Shown here: positions 1 through 9,200 of the stretch, one piece after another
Layout of the letters: the number at the start of each line of letters is the position of its first letter
Position numbering within the stretch: the stretch's first letter is position 1
From: Prosthecobacter fusiformis
GTDB lineage: Bacteria; Verrucomicrobiota; Verrucomicrobiia; Verrucomicrobiales; Verrucomicrobiaceae
Assembly (NCBI RefSeq): GCF_004364345.1
Contig: NZ_SOCA01000002.1
Coordinates: 261,711-325,710 of the forward strand
Direction of reading: 5' to 3'
Length of the DNA: 64,000 nucleotides
Position numbers and translations under genes: made by a program
The notes under the pieces: generated by a model
The model's database searches: none
What the model was told of the DNA's origin: nothing
Seen by the model: only the letters and a program-made list of their open reading frames with translations

Positions 1-588
1 TTCTGCGGTCATTTCGTAATTCACATCCAACGGCATCCGCTCAGGGATGCAGCGGACCATTTCAGGCATCGGCAGGAGCCCGGGGGCGTGGTGGGGAAAG
101 TTCACGTTCCAATACTCGCCATCATGCAAAAGCTCTCCGGATAACCGCGCCATGATCTCCGTGACCCAACTGGCGATGCGCGGCCAGTCCATCGCCACTC
201 CTTTGACCAAATAATGGGAAAAAGCCATCGCCGGGATTCCGTGATAGGCGGCCTCCCGTGCCGCTGCGACAGTGCCAGAAATAACGATGTCCTGCCCCAG
301 ATTTCCCCCGGCATTCACTCCTGAAAGTACCCAGTCTGGCTTCAAATCCAGCCCGAATAGGGCGATGCGTACGCTGTCTGCCGAAGGGCCGCGCACAGCC
401 CAGCGCCCTTCTCCCCGTGGCTCCACCACCAGGGGCTTTCGCGTGGTCACACAATGCCCGCACATGGACTGCTCATCAGCCGGGGCGACGATGGAAACAC
501 GCGCGCCGGGCACTGCGGCGACCGCTTCAGCCAGTGCCTTAAGGCCGGGTGCGTCGATGCCGTCATCATTGGTCAGGAGGAAATGCAT
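1..588 (-). CDS. surE: 5'/3'-nucleotidase SurE (3' end beyond window)
   Basis: The first 196 codons of a SurE-family metal-dependent nucleoside monophosphate phosphatase are present; the C-terminus lies beyond the left edge. The protein opens with MHFLLTNDDGIDAPG, the family's N-terminal metal-binding strand with the paired aspartates. Further in come SGVNAGGNLGQD, which carries the conserved Asn and Gly of the active site, and GTVAAAREAAYHGIPAMAFS, both typical of SurE. The ATG at 588 sits directly before this conserved strand. The gene lies 61 bp downstream of the OlsF-like acyltransferase and on the same strand as pyrF, so a pyrF-acyltransferase-surE transcription unit is plausible. The family removes phosphate from nucleoside 5'- and 3'-monophosphates and is linked to stress survival. 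Confidence 0.93.
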   Translation of the reverse strand, partial: MHFLLTNDDGIDAPGLKALAEAVAAVPGARVSIVAPADEQSMCGHCVTTRKPLVVEPRGEGRWAVRGPSADSVRIALFGLDLKPDWVLSGVNAGGNLGQDIVISGTVAAAREAAYHGIPAMAFSHYLVKGVAMDWPRIASWVTEIMARLSGELLHDGEYWNVNFPHHAPGLLPMPEMVRCIPERMPLDVNYEMTAE

Positions 589-649
589 GCCCAGAGTATG
601 GGCAGTTTATCCGGCCGTGCATCTCTATTCCGCCGGGTGAGGTCACGGC

Positions 650-2455
650 TCAAGCCGCCGCATGCCGGGCCAGATAAGTCCGGCAGTTTTCCTCACCCAT
701 GTACTTCGCCAGCAGCTTGGGGTCCGTTTCGGTCAGATCCACCAGGATCAGCCCATCAATGACGGAGGAGAAATCCTTGTCCACATTGAAGCTCAAAATG
801 GTTCCGCTGAGGCGCAGGTAGTGCTTTAGCAAAATAGGGATGCCTTTGCCATCCGTCTCCACGCTGGAGATCAGGGCGGAGCAGTCATCCACATCCTGGA
901 GATTCGCGCTGATGAATTCCCGCATCAGTCGTCGTGTGCGCAGGTAGCGGAAGGGATTGCGCGGTTTCACAAAACTGGCCAGGTCCTCATGCAGGCAGTT
1001 TCCCTGGAGAAACTCCACCATCATTTTTTGGCTCAGGCTATCGTAATCCCGGCTGATGCTCACCGGCCCGAAGAGCTTTTTATACCCCGGATTTCTCACC
1101 ATCCAGTGAGCGATGCCCTTCCACAGCAGAGGCAGGGAGGAGAGGTTACGCTGGTATTCCTTAATGATGAAACTGCGGCCCATCTCCACGGCGCTTTCCA
1201 GATGAGCCAGGAAGGGTTTTTCAAATTTGAACAGGGTGCTCGTATAAAGCCCCTTGGGGCCATACTCACGCAGGATGATGTCTGCCCGGCCTAACCGATA
1301 CGCCCCGGCGATCTGCTGCTTGTCCTCATCCCAGAGGAACAGGTGCTGATAGTAGCGGTCGTATTTATCCAGGTCCACCTCGTTACCGGTGCCCTCGCCC
1401 ACCGCACGGAAGGTCAGCTCACGCAGTCTGCCGATCTCCTGCAACGTGTCTGGGATCTCATGGGAATGGGCGGCATAGACGCTCAGATTTCCCTGGCCTG
1501 TCAGGCGGCCACCACGCTCATGCAGGGACATTACCTCATTCAGGATGCGCTCCCGGTGCTCGGCTGCCAGCACGCTTTCACGGGTGGAATCCAGGCTTTC
1601 TATAGCCGGTGCAGTCTCTGCCGTTTTGCGGCGGTTGGCCAGGATGAAGGTATGAATGCGCAGGTATTTAGTCAGCGCCTCATCGTCCTCAAACTTGCGC
1701 AGCTTGGAAAACGCGATGGGACTGCCCACCCGCATCTCCACACGGGTGTTGCGTTTGTTGCAGAATTCTCTCAGCAGCAGGCCAGTGCGCAGACGTGGAT
1801 GCAGCAGGCCTGCCGCATGGAAAAGGGAGCTGTTGCTGCCAGGAAAATAGACCGGCAGCACGGTGGCCTTGCTGCGTCGTACGAGGGAGCCCACATGGGT
1901 GCTCCACACAGGCTCCTGCAGGCCGGTGCCAGGTTTGTAACCAGCCACTTCACCGGCCGGGAAAATCACTAGCGCGCCCCCTGCCTTCAGGTGCTTGATC
2001 GCCTCTTTCATCGCACCCAGGTTGCTGCGCGCAGCCTCTTCGCCGCCAAAGGGATTCACCGGGATGATGTGCGGGCGCAGGGCAGGGAAGGCAGCCAGCA
2101 TGGAGTTCGTCATCACCTTCACTTCCGGGCGGTGCTGAGCGGCATAATGGGCCACCAGCACCGGGTCCAGAATACCATAGGGATGATTGGCGATGATGAT
2201 CAGCGGCCCGCTCTGGGGAAACTCAAAGTCTGCAGCCGTCTCCACATCGCCCGCCGCATTCATCGTCTTCAGTACCGATTCAAACCACGAGTGGCAGGTC
2301 TGGCCTTCAGGATGTGTCTTTTGTAGATCACAGGCACCGTTATAAATTTCATCCAGCCCTCGCAACCCCAGTCCCCGGTCCAGAAGGGGACCCAGCACAC
2401 GGTAGGCGCTCCGCTGCAGCGGTGTGCGCAAATAGTCACGAAGATCGAGAATCAT
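650..2455 (-). CDS. OlsF-like bifunctional acyltransferase (PlsC domain plus GNAT-like domain)
   Basis: The product is about 601 aa with two acyltransferase halves. The N-terminal half (residues about 75-260) is PlsC-like: ANHPYGILD (His91 to Asp97, an HX5D variant of the HX4D motif) and IFPAGEVAGY around residue 165. The C-terminal half (about 330-480) resembles the GNAT/hemolysin-type N-acyltransferase of ornithine-lipid synthesis, with RELTFRAVGEGTGNEVDLDK and AGAYRLGRADII. OlsF enzymes fuse the lyso-ornithine O-acyltransferase (N-terminal) and ornithine N-acyltransferase (C-terminal) steps, so synthesis of ornithine or another aminolipid is the best guess; the substrate is not visible. 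A GTG at 2539, 10 bp after pyrF and behind AAAGG, would add 28 residues. I prefer the ATG at 2455 because the added residues look unlike coding sequence. Confidence 0.75.
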   Translation of the reverse strand: MILDLRDYLRTPLQRSAYRVLGPLLDRGLGLRGLDEIYNGACDLQKTHPEGQTCHSWFESVLKTMNAAGDVETAADFEFPQSGPLIIIANHPYGILDPVLVAHYAAQHRPEVKVMTNSMLAAFPALRPHIIPVNPFGGEEAARSNLGAMKEAIKHLKAGGALVIFPAGEVAGYKPGTGLQEPVWSTHVGSLVRRSKATVLPVYFPGSNSSLFHAAGLLHPRLRTGLLLREFCNKRNTRVEMRVGSPIAFSKLRKFEDDEALTKYLRIHTFILANRRKTAETAPAIESLDSTRESVLAAEHRERILNEVMSLHERGGRLTGQGNLSVYAAHSHEIPDTLQEIGRLRELTFRAVGEGTGNEVDLDKYDRYYQHLFLWDEDKQQIAGAYRLGRADIILREYGPKGLYTSTLFKFEKPFLAHLESAVEMGRSFIIKEYQRNLSSLPLLWKGIAHWMVRNPGYKKLFGPVSISRDYDSLSQKMMVEFLQGNCLHEDLASFVKPRNPFRYLRTRRLMREFISANLQDVDDCSALISSVETDGKGIPILLKHYLRLSGTILSFNVDKDFSSVIDGLILVDLTETDPKLLAKYMGEENCRTYLARHAAA

Positions 2456-2548
2456 TAAAGATGGGATACCTGCCAAACTTGCGGTGCCATCAGGCTGCGC
2501 AAGGAGAGAATTCGTGCCCTTCTTGTCACAAAAGAGCACCGAATACCT

Positions 2549-3301
2549 TTAACCCAGAGCTTCCTGGATCCGCAATTTCCAATCCGCTGCGATGGTCCCA
2601 AAGCTACAGGATTCCTGGTGATACATAATCCCCCGTGAAACATTGACCAGAAGGGGTGCCTTGCGCCCACTGCCTTTGAGGGCTGAAAGGTCCCCTCCTT
2701 GGGCACCGAGACCGGGGATAAGCAGCGGCACATCCGGCGTCTTGGACAGCACGTTTTCCGCCGCATTCGTGAGACCGATCACCAAGCCTACCTGGGGGCT
2801 CGCCTGGGTCATATCCGCCACCAGTTCGAAGACCTTGCGGTCACCCGTCGGCTGCAGTTCGATGTCCACCGCACCGGGGTTGGAGGTCACCCCCAGGAGG
2901 TAGATACCCTTATCCGGATACTTCAAAAACGGTTCCAGCGTGTCCTTGCCCATGTAGGCATTCAAAGTCACGGCATCCACGCCATAGGCGTCATACGCGG
3001 ACTTGGCATAATAGCCCTGGGTCTCCCCAATATCCCCACGCTTCACATCGAAAATCACGGGGATGTCATTCGGAATCTCTTTGAGCACCTGGGATAAAAT
3101 TCGCATACCCTTCCAGCCCATCGCTTCGTAGTAAGCGGAGTTCGGTTTAAAGGCGGCTGCATGGGCTGCTGTTTCTTCGATCACCTTGATAATGAACCGC
3201 TTGGTGCTCTCATCCGCCTGATCCATGCGCACATCTAGGCCCACGCACAGGTTCGATCCCGTAGTGGCGATTCTTTTTTCCAGTTTCTCGCGAAAAGTCA
3301 T
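2549..3301 (-). CDS. pyrF: Orotidine 5'-phosphate decarboxylase
   Basis: The 250-aa product catalyses the last step of UMP synthesis, OMP to UMP plus CO2. Residues 85-91 read DVKRGDI, the active-site Asp-x-Lys-x-x-Asp element. This is followed by GETQGYYAKSAYD, typical of the group 2 (longer) PyrF form. GLDVRMD near residue 21 is the first phosphate/ribose strand, and LIPGLGAQGGD near the C-terminus is the phosphate-gripping loop. The gene is divergent from purE with a 74-bp gap, so pyrimidine and purine genes share a control region here. It is followed almost immediately by the OlsF-like gene. Start, length and motifs all agree. Confidence 0.96.
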   Translation of the reverse strand: MTFREKLEKRIATTGSNLCVGLDVRMDQADESTKRFIIKVIEETAAHAAAFKPNSAYYEAMGWKGMRILSQVLKEIPNDIPVIFDVKRGDIGETQGYYAKSAYDAYGVDAVTLNAYMGKDTLEPFLKYPDKGIYLLGVTSNPGAVDIELQPTGDRKVFELVADMTQASPQVGLVIGLTNAAENVLSKTPDVPLLIPGLGAQGGDLSALKGSGRKAPLLVNVSRGIMYHQESCSFGTIAADWKLRIQEALG

Positions 3302-3375
3302 GACCCCTTATCATGGAAAGAAGACACGATTTTGGCAAATGGTTGCAGCCTTGTTTTCTCCGCGCTAGTTGCGTG

Positions 3376-3876
3376 ATGAGTTCACCCCTTGTCGGCATCA
3401 TCATGGGATCCAGTTCAGACTGGCCCACCCTGGAAAACGCAGCCCGCGTGCTGAAAGACTTTGGCGTCCCTTTCGAAAAGAAGGTCGTCAGCGCCCATCG
3501 CACCCCTCAGTTGCTGTATGATTATGCCACCACCGCCCAGGAGCGCGGGTTGAAATGCATCATCGCCGGTGCCGGCGGTGCCGCCCATCTGCCCGGCATG
3601 ACCGCCAGCATGACCACCCTGCCCGTGCTCGGCGTGCCTGTGCAGAGCAAGGCCCTCAGTGGGGTGGACAGCCTTTATTCCATCGTCCAAATGCCCGGCG
3701 GCATTCCCGTGGCCACCTTTGCCATCGGCAACGCTGGAGCCCTCAATGCCGGCCTCTTCGCCATCTCCATGCTCGCTAACGAACAGCCCGAACTGGCCGA
3801 AAAATTAAAAGCCTTCCGGGAGAAGCAAACCGCGAAAGTCCTGGAGAGCCAAGCGGAGATCGAAAAGGAGGCGTGA
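3376..3876 (+). CDS. purE: N5-carboxyaminoimidazole ribonucleotide mutase
   Basis: The 166-aa class I PurE converts N5-CAIR to CAIR in purine synthesis. GSSSDW (residues 11-16), SAHRTP (39-44) and [11 protein letters not shown] (65-75) are the substrate-binding and catalytic loops; His41 and His71 are the usual active-site histidines. The frame is open upstream to 3313, but the ATG at 3376 precedes the first family strand SSPLVGIIM. Its substrate is made by PurK, whose gene usually lies next to purE but here is 5.9 kb downstream, beyond a LysR-DabB-DabA insertion. Confidence 0.96.
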   Translation: MSSPLVGIIMGSSSDWPTLENAARVLKDFGVPFEKKVVSAHRTPQLLYDYATTAQERGLKCIIAGAGGAAHLPGMTASMTTLPVLGVPVQSKALSGVDSLYSIVQMPGGIPVATFAIGNAGALNAGLFAISMLANEQPELAEKLKAFREKQTAKVLESQAEIEKEA

Positions 3877-4080
3877 ATGAAAGTGCTCAGTTTGATGAAA
3901 TGACTAAGTCGTTAAAAATGGTTATGGTAGCGCTGCCAGGATGCAAAGCCACCTGACACGAAAGGGTGCCACTGACAAACCTACATACATCGTTATAGCC
4001 TCCAAGAAAATTCACAGCTCCGCTGATGTCGTTCCAGTTGTTCCACAGCAGTAACGAAATCGATTGTAGCAAACACAACA
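3877..4080. other. Gap between purE and lysR
   Basis: About 200 bp that begins the block separating purE from purK. It contains only a weak minus-strand frame of 72 codons (3887-4105) with no recognisable domain and overlapping the lysR 3' end. No RNA gene was seen. It is the candidate left junction of the dab insertion. Confidence 0.4.
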
Positions 4081-4104
4081 TGACGATCTTTATGCAGATC
4101 GTCA
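4081..4104 (-). terminator. Hairpin at the 3' end of the lysR gene
   Basis: TGACGATCT (4081-4089) and AGATCGTCA (4096-4104) form a perfect 9-bp stem with a 6-nt loop. The stem contains the lysR stop codon. Read on the minus strand it is followed by a T/G-rich stretch (TGTTGTGTTTGC). It looks like an intrinsic terminator for the regulator gene, though the U-tract is imperfect. Confidence 0.5.
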
Positions 4105-4983
4105 TCGCTTCTTCTTAACCATCAGCTCCCGCAAAATCGCATTAGGGAAGCGGCGACTTGGGGTGATCGCGTAGAAGGTCTCTTTGATTTCAGGGAACTT
4201 ATGCCTTTCCACCAGAGAACCGCTTTCCAATTCGTCTTTGACGACCACGGGCGGCACGAGAGTTACTCCTTTCGATTCACGGGCCATTAGGCGCAGCATC
4301 GCCATGTCATCCACTTCGGCGGCGATGATAGGGTGGATGCCGGTTTGATCCATGAGCACGTCAAAAGCCGCGCGAATACTACTTTCGAGGCTTGGGAGCA
4401 CGATGGGGACGGTACGCAGATCATCGGGAAAGCGGAAGGGCTTCATCCCTCGTGTTTTGTGGCCAACGAGGCTAACTGCTTGCTCGTCCAGCAGATGACT
4501 ATGCCAGCCTGTTTCCTTATCGCGTCGTACAGGCGTATTTGACAGCACGACATCAAGCGTGTGGGTCTGGAGTTGCGCTAGAAGCTCTCGCAGAGTCCCT
4601 GAGTGGATGATCAGTTCTAAATCATCACGCTTGATGAGCGGACGCAGAAAGTTCAATTGGAAATTCCGCGAGAGATTGGATGCTGCGCCCACTCGCAGAA
4701 AGTCACGGCTGTGTCCTGCGCGGTTTTGCATTAAATCAATGAGCTCCTCACCGCTGCGGAAGATGGAATCTGCATACTCCAAAGCTATGCGGCCAGCCTC
4801 AGACAGAACGAGCGCTTTGTGCTTTCGTTCGAAGAGCTGCTGACCAAGATTTTTCTCCAAACTACGGAGCTGCACACTGAGCGCCGACTGCGAGATTTTT
4901 AAATGCCGCGCTGCCTTTGTGAGACTTCCCTCATGCGCGATAGCGCGAAAGTAGCGGAGGTGGTGGTAGTTCAAAAATGCCAT
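4102..4983 (-). CDS. LysR-family transcriptional regulator divergent from dabBA
   Basis: The 293-aa LysR regulator has an N-terminal winged helix-turn-helix at residues 5-64 (YFRAIAHEGSLTKAARHLKI followed by SQSALSVQLRSLE) and a periplasmic-binding-fold effector domain at about 90-290. The N-terminal sequence resembles the NhaR/CynR-like branch. It is transcribed away from dabB with a 100-bp gap, the classic LysR arrangement in which the regulator controls its divergent neighbour. Because the neighbours form an inorganic-carbon pump, the regulator may respond to CO2/bicarbonate status or pH; that is inference from context. Two short inverted repeats lie in the gap. Confidence 0.88.
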   Translation of the reverse strand: MAFLNYHHLRYFRAIAHEGSLTKAARHLKISQSALSVQLRSLEKNLGQQLFERKHKALVLSEAGRIALEYADSIFRSGEELIDLMQNRAGHSRDFLRVGAASNLSRNFQLNFLRPLIKRDDLELIIHSGTLRELLAQLQTHTLDVVLSNTPVRRDKETGWHSHLLDEQAVSLVGHKTRGMKPFRFPDDLRTVPIVLPSLESSIRAAFDVLMDQTGIHPIIAAEVDDMAMLRLMARESKGVTLVPPVVVKDELESGSLVERHKFPEIKETFYAITPSRRFPNAILRELMVKKKR

Positions 4984-4990
4984 GAATTCT

Positions 4991-5030
4991 CGCTTTTACC
5001 AAAGCGAACGATTCTTGGCAAAACATGAAT
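4991..5030. promoter_or_regulatory. Candidate LysR operator in the lysR-dabB gap
   Basis: CGCTTT-TACC-AAAGCG (4991-5006) is a perfect 6-bp inverted repeat. It is followed by ATTC-N12-GAAT (5011-5030), which contains a T-N11-A arrangement as in LysR boxes. Both lie between the divergent lysR and dabB starts. Binding is inferred from position and symmetry only. Confidence 0.4.
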
Positions 5031-5083
5031 TGGAGGGAAGTGAGAAAACAGCCAGAGCTTTGAGTGTCAAATCCACTCTCCCT

Positions 5084-6646
5084 ATGAATCACCTTCCGCT
5101 GACGACTCCCGCTCTCCTCGAAGCCTATGAATGGATCACACCGCTGCTACTTCTTGCTGTGCTCGCAGTCTCCATGCTCCTGCGAGATGGAAGACAGGCA
5201 GCGGAGGGCGCAGCCGGGGTGGCTAGGCTGTTTTTTGCCGTTGGATTGATGTTCTCTTTCGGCGTCATGCTCGCGGGGCCGATGCGCATCGAATTGGCAG
5301 CTTGGGGACCAGCGAGACTGGCGCTACTAGTCGATCCGCTATCCGCGCTAATGCTCGTGCTGGTGAGCTTCCTCGGCGTTGTGGTAACGCGTTACGCGAT
5401 TAACTACCTCGACGGCGATCCTGGGCAGGCGCGGTTCTCACGCTGGTTGGTGCTGGCACTCACGAGCGTGCTGGCACTGGTGCTGTCCAGCAATCTGCTA
5501 ATGTTTGCCGCCGCATGGATAGCAACGAGTCTAAGCCTTCATCAACTGCTCACCTTTTACCGCGAGCGTCCTGCGGCAGTGATGGCGGCACGGAAAAAAT
5601 TCGTCATCAGCAGACTTGCGGATGCGTCCATGATCACCGCGCTGGTGCTGGTGTGGCACGGGCATGGCACTTGGGAGTTTCATGAGTTGTTTGCTAATCC
5701 AGCGGGACCATATGCAGGTTTGCTAGCTGGTTTCCTCGTCTTCGCGGCGATGCTGAAATCCGCGCAATTCCCCTTCCATTCATGGCTGCCGGACACACTT
5801 GAGACACCCACGCCGGTCTCCGCTCTGATGCACGCAGGCATCATCAATGCAGGAGGCTTCCTCATAGTGCGGCTGAGCCCGCTCGTCACGCAGTCACCAA
5901 CGGCTCTGAACACGCTGGCGTTGTTCGGGGCCTTCACGGCTCTCTTTGCCAGTGTGATCATGATGACGCAGACGAGTATCAAGAAGTCGCTCGCATGGTC
6001 CACTGTGGCGCAAATGGGCTTCATGATGCTGCAATGCGGCCTCGGTGCCTTCGCACTGGCAATGATGCATATCGTGGCGCACTCGCTCTACAAAGCACAT
6101 GCCTTCCTGAGCAGTGGCAGTGTGGTGAATCTTGCTAAGTCCGCTTGGACACCGGTTGGGCGACCGTCAGCGCACCCGCTGGTGGTGCTCGGCTCACTCG
6201 CAGTTTCCACCCTGATGGGTTTTTGTTTCGCAGCAGCACTTGGTGTCACTTTGCAAAATGATCCGGGCACCATGCTGCTCATCGCAGTTTTCATCATGGC
6301 GATGGCGCATCTGCTCTGGACACTGTGGAGTAGCAGCATGAGGCAAAGGCTTATCCTGCGCGGGCTTGGCATCGTCGTGGCGGCCACGACAGCTTGCTTC
6401 GCGGTGCATGCCGGGTTTGAGCACCTGCTGGCCGCCAGTCTGCCTGCTTATGCGCCGATACGCAGCGGTGTAGAGCATGCCGTGATGATACTCGTGGCAC
6501 TGCTCTTCCTCGCTGTGCTCATCTTCCAGTCCCAACTGCCAGCCTGGGCCGCACGCCCGGCCTTTGCGCGGCTCTACGTGCATGCCAGTAACGGCTTTTA
6601 TATCGGCACGCTTTTCAACCGGATCACAGGCAAATTTCTCTTCTGA
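5084..6646 (+). CDS. dabB: DabB, NuoL/Mrp-antiporter-like membrane subunit of a DIC pump
   Basis: The product is about 520 aa and almost entirely hydrophobic with many membrane spans. It belongs to the proton-conducting-transporter family (NuoL/MrpA/NDH-F). PFHSWLPDTLETPTPVSALM, followed by HAGIINAGGFL, is the family's conserved helix-loop, and KKSLAWSTVAQMGFMML and AHSLYKAHAFLSSGSV are further hallmarks. It directly precedes dabA (19-bp gap), which marks it as the cation-translocating partner of a DAB dissolved-inorganic-carbon accumulation complex rather than a complex I subunit. The frame is open upstream to 4982; the ATG at 5084 starts next to the first membrane segment. In the known DAB systems this subunit is thought to couple a cation gradient to CO2 hydration by DabA. 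Confidence 0.9.
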   Translation: MNHLPLTTPALLEAYEWITPLLLLAVLAVSMLLRDGRQAAEGAAGVARLFFAVGLMFSFGVMLAGPMRIELAAWGPARLALLVDPLSALMLVLVSFLGVVVTRYAINYLDGDPGQARFSRWLVLALTSVLALVLSSNLLMFAAAWIATSLSLHQLLTFYRERPAAVMAARKKFVISRLADASMITALVLVWHGHGTWEFHELFANPAGPYAGLLAGFLVFAAMLKSAQFPFHSWLPDTLETPTPVSALMHAGIINAGGFLIVRLSPLVTQSPTALNTLALFGAFTALFASVIMMTQTSIKKSLAWSTVAQMGFMMLQCGLGAFALAMMHIVAHSLYKAHAFLSSGSVVNLAKSAWTPVGRPSAHPLVVLGSLAVSTLMGFCFAAALGVTLQNDPGTMLLIAVFIMAMAHLLWTLWSSSMRQRLILRGLGIVVAATTACFAVHAGFEHLLAASLPAYAPIRSGVEHAVMILVALLFLAVLIFQSQLPAWAARPAFARLYVHASNGFYIGTLFNRITGKFLF

Positions 6647-6665
6647 TCACACGCATTCCCATCTC

Positions 6666-9167
6666 ATGACCACTCCCCTCACCGAGTTACCTGAAAGAAT
6701 CGTCCAGAAACCCGTCGTCGCAGCGCTGGAAACACCGAATTTTCTCAAGCTCGCCCGTCAAGCCTGCCTCCGCATCTCGCCGCTGTGGCCGCTGCAAAGC
6801 TTTGTGGCCGTCAATCCCTTTGTCGGCCTCGTCGGCAAGCCGTTCACCGATGTCTGCAATCTCATGCAGAGAGTCACTGGTGAGAGCATGCTCATGAGCG
6901 TTGAATACTTCCGCCAGCAGTTTGCCAGCGGGCGCCTTACCTCGCAAGACCTCGCCGAGGCGGTCACGCGCTCAAAGTCTGACCTCACGACCACGCAGTT
7001 ACTTGCCTGGCTGAAGAATCCCGAGCCACAGCCGCACATTCGCCTGCAAAGCATCGCCGACATCGCCACCACAAAGTTTCAGCGAGACTGGAGCGGTCTC
7101 GTCACTGAGGAGATCTCCAAGTGGTGCGCCGCTTATTTCGACGAAGGCCAGTCTGTCTGGCGCATTCCTTGGAAGAAGCTGCCGCTCTTCACCGCATGGA
7201 AACAGGCCGCCGAAATCGACGCCACACCTGAAATGCTTGGTTTCAATGGATTTCGCAGTCTCGCTGCCGGGCTTCCGAAAAACGCAGCTGAAGCCATCCC
7301 CGCGCAGCTAGATATACTTGGCATCTCCCCCCTCTGTGCGGAGGAATATCTTCACCGTCTGCTCATGACGCTGCCCGGCTGGAGCAGCTATGTGCAGCAT
7401 CATGTGCGGGACAAAGCCATGCGCGGCACACATGACGAATCACTGCTGGACCTCCTCGCTGTGAGGCTGGTTTTTGAAGTCGCTCTTTTGAAGCAGTTCG
7501 AATCCGTTGGCATCCGCGAACATTGGCTCAACGGTCTCAATGGCCAAAAGCCCGGCTTTAGCCCGACCACGCAAAAACAGCTTCTCTGGCACTGCGCTCT
7601 CGAAATCAGCTTCCAGCGCGAGCTTTGCAACAAGCTAACGCGAGCCGCACAAAACCAAACGAAGACCAATCACGAACGCCCAATCGTGCAGGCCGTATTC
7701 TGCATTGACGTGCGCTCAGAGGTCATGCGTCGCTCCCTGGAGTCCGCTTCCCCAGGCATTGAGACACTCGGCTTCGCGGGCTTCTTTGGTATGCCGATCG
7801 AATATGTGCCATTCGGACAAAGGCACGGTACCTTACAGCTTCCGGTGCTCTTCTCGCCGAAGTATCGCGTGCGCGAGCATCTTCCACATGCCACTCCAGA
7901 GGAGGAGAAGCATGCCCGCAGTCAGCTTCAGCTAGGACGCCGCGTCTTACACTCCTGGAATGCCTTCAAAACTTCCGCAGTGAGTTGCTTCAGCTTCGTC
8001 GAAGCTGCTGGCATCGGCTTCGCCTGGAACCTTGTCAAAGACAGCTTTCAACTTGGTAGCAGAAAGGATGCTCACTTCTGTCATTCCTGCGCCGCCCCGA
8101 ATCTGCATCAACATAAACGCCTCGCGCATGATCCAATGGACACACACACCGAGGCGGGCATTCCGCCTGAAGATCAAATACAGCTGGCTCTCGGTGCGCT
8201 GAAAAACATGGAACTTACTTCAAACTTCGCACGGCTTGTCATGTTCTGTGGTCATGGCAGCAACACGACCAACAATCCGTATGCTGCTGGACTCGATTGC
8301 GGTGCTTGTGGGGGGCACGCAGGCGACTCTAATGCCCGCGTCGCGGCCGCCATCCTCAATCAAAACGCTGTCCGCACCGCCTTGCAGCGACACGGAATCT
8401 TCATCCCAGAGGACACCTGTTTTATCGCGGGGTTACACGATACCACGACGGATGATATTCGCATCTTTGATACCGATTGCATGCCGTCCTCTCATGAAAC
8501 TGATCTGCATCAGCTTCAACTCTGGCTAGATCAAGCTACGCATTACAATCGGCAACAACGCGCAGCCAGTCTCGGCCTCGCCAGCGCCGAGGAGGTAGAT
8601 CTCAAAAAGCTCATCATCAAGCGCAGTCGCGACTGGTCGCAGGTACGGCCCGAGTGGGGTCTCGCTGGCAACGCCGCCTTTATTGCCGCGCCCCGCGAGC
8701 GCACGCGGAGCCTCAACCTCCACGGCCGCGTCTTTCTTCACAACTACAGCCATACCGATGACAGCACGAAGAGTACGCTCGAACTCATCATGACCGCGCC
8801 AATGGTCGTTACGAACTGGATCAACTTGCAATACTACGCCAGCACAGTGAACAACCGCCTCTGGGGCAGCGGTAACAAAGTTATTCATAATGTCGTCGGC
8901 ACCTTCGGCATCCAGCAAGGCAATGGCGGCGACCTTCAGACCGGCCTGCCGCTGCAAAGCGTTCACAATGGCGAAAATTGGATGCACGAACCCCTGCGCC
9001 TGAGCGTCTTCATCGAAGCTCCTCGAGGCGACATCGACATGGTGATAGCGAAGCACGAAGGCGTAAGCCAGCTTGTGGACAATGGCTGGCTGCATCTATT
9101 TTGTATTGAAGATCAAGGACGCTTGATTTTGAAAAGGCAGGCTTGTGGCAGTTGGATAACCGCCTGA
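6666..9167 (+). CDS. dabA: DabA (DUF2309), carbonic-anhydrase-like subunit of a DIC pump
   Basis: The 833-aa product is a DUF2309/UPF0753 protein. The beta-carbonic-anhydrase-like zinc site is visible: Cys346 and Asp348 in FCIDVRSE, His530 in CGHGSNTTNNP and Cys545 in GLDCGACGGHAGD. The 15-residue His-to-Cys spacing matches characterised DabA. The family, with DabB, drives vectorial CO2 hydration so that bicarbonate accumulates in the cytoplasm. It follows dabB with a short gap and is surely co-transcribed. The frame reads through from upstream, but the ATG at 6666 starts the conserved protein. In a presumed heterotroph such pumps supply bicarbonate to carboxylating enzymes at low CO2; PurK next door is one such enzyme. 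Confidence 0.93.
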   Translation: MTTPLTELPERIVQKPVVAALETPNFLKLARQACLRISPLWPLQSFVAVNPFVGLVGKPFTDVCNLMQRVTGESMLMSVEYFRQQFASGRLTSQDLAEAVTRSKSDLTTTQLLAWLKNPEPQPHIRLQSIADIATTKFQRDWSGLVTEEISKWCAAYFDEGQSVWRIPWKKLPLFTAWKQAAEIDATPEMLGFNGFRSLAAGLPKNAAEAIPAQLDILGISPLCAEEYLHRLLMTLPGWSSYVQHHVRDKAMRGTHDESLLDLLAVRLVFEVALLKQFESVGIREHWLNGLNGQKPGFSPTTQKQLLWHCALEISFQRELCNKLTRAAQNQTKTNHERPIVQAVFCIDVRSEVMRRSLESASPGIETLGFAGFFGMPIEYVPFGQRHGTLQLPVLFSPKYRVREHLPHATPEEEKHARSQLQLGRRVLHSWNAFKTSAVSCFSFVEAAGIGFAWNLVKDSFQLGSRKDAHFCHSCAAPNLHQHKRLAHDPMDTHTEAGIPPEDQIQLALGALKNMELTSNFARLVMFCGHGSNTTNNPYAAGLDCGACGGHAGDSNARVAAAILNQNAVRTALQRHGIFIPEDTCFIAGLHDTTTDDIRIFDTDCMPSSHETDLHQLQLWLDQATHYNRQQRAASLGLASAEEVDLKKLIIKRSRDWSQVRPEWGLAGNAAFIAAPRERTRSLNLHGRVFLHNYSHTDDSTKSTLELIMTAPMVVTNWINLQYYASTVNNRLWGSGNKVIHNVVGTFGIQQGNGGDLQTGLPLQSVHNGENWMHEPLRLSVFIEAPRGDIDMVIAKHEGVSQLVDNGWLHLFCIEDQGRLILKRQACGSWITA

Positions 9168-9200
9168 GCATTGATTGTTAGACCTGTGGCTTCTCTAAAT

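Noticed and set aside
5084-6646. NuoL subunit of complex I
   Set aside because: The family is shared, but the gene is coupled to dabA and far from nuoG, which lies alone at 41-43 kb.
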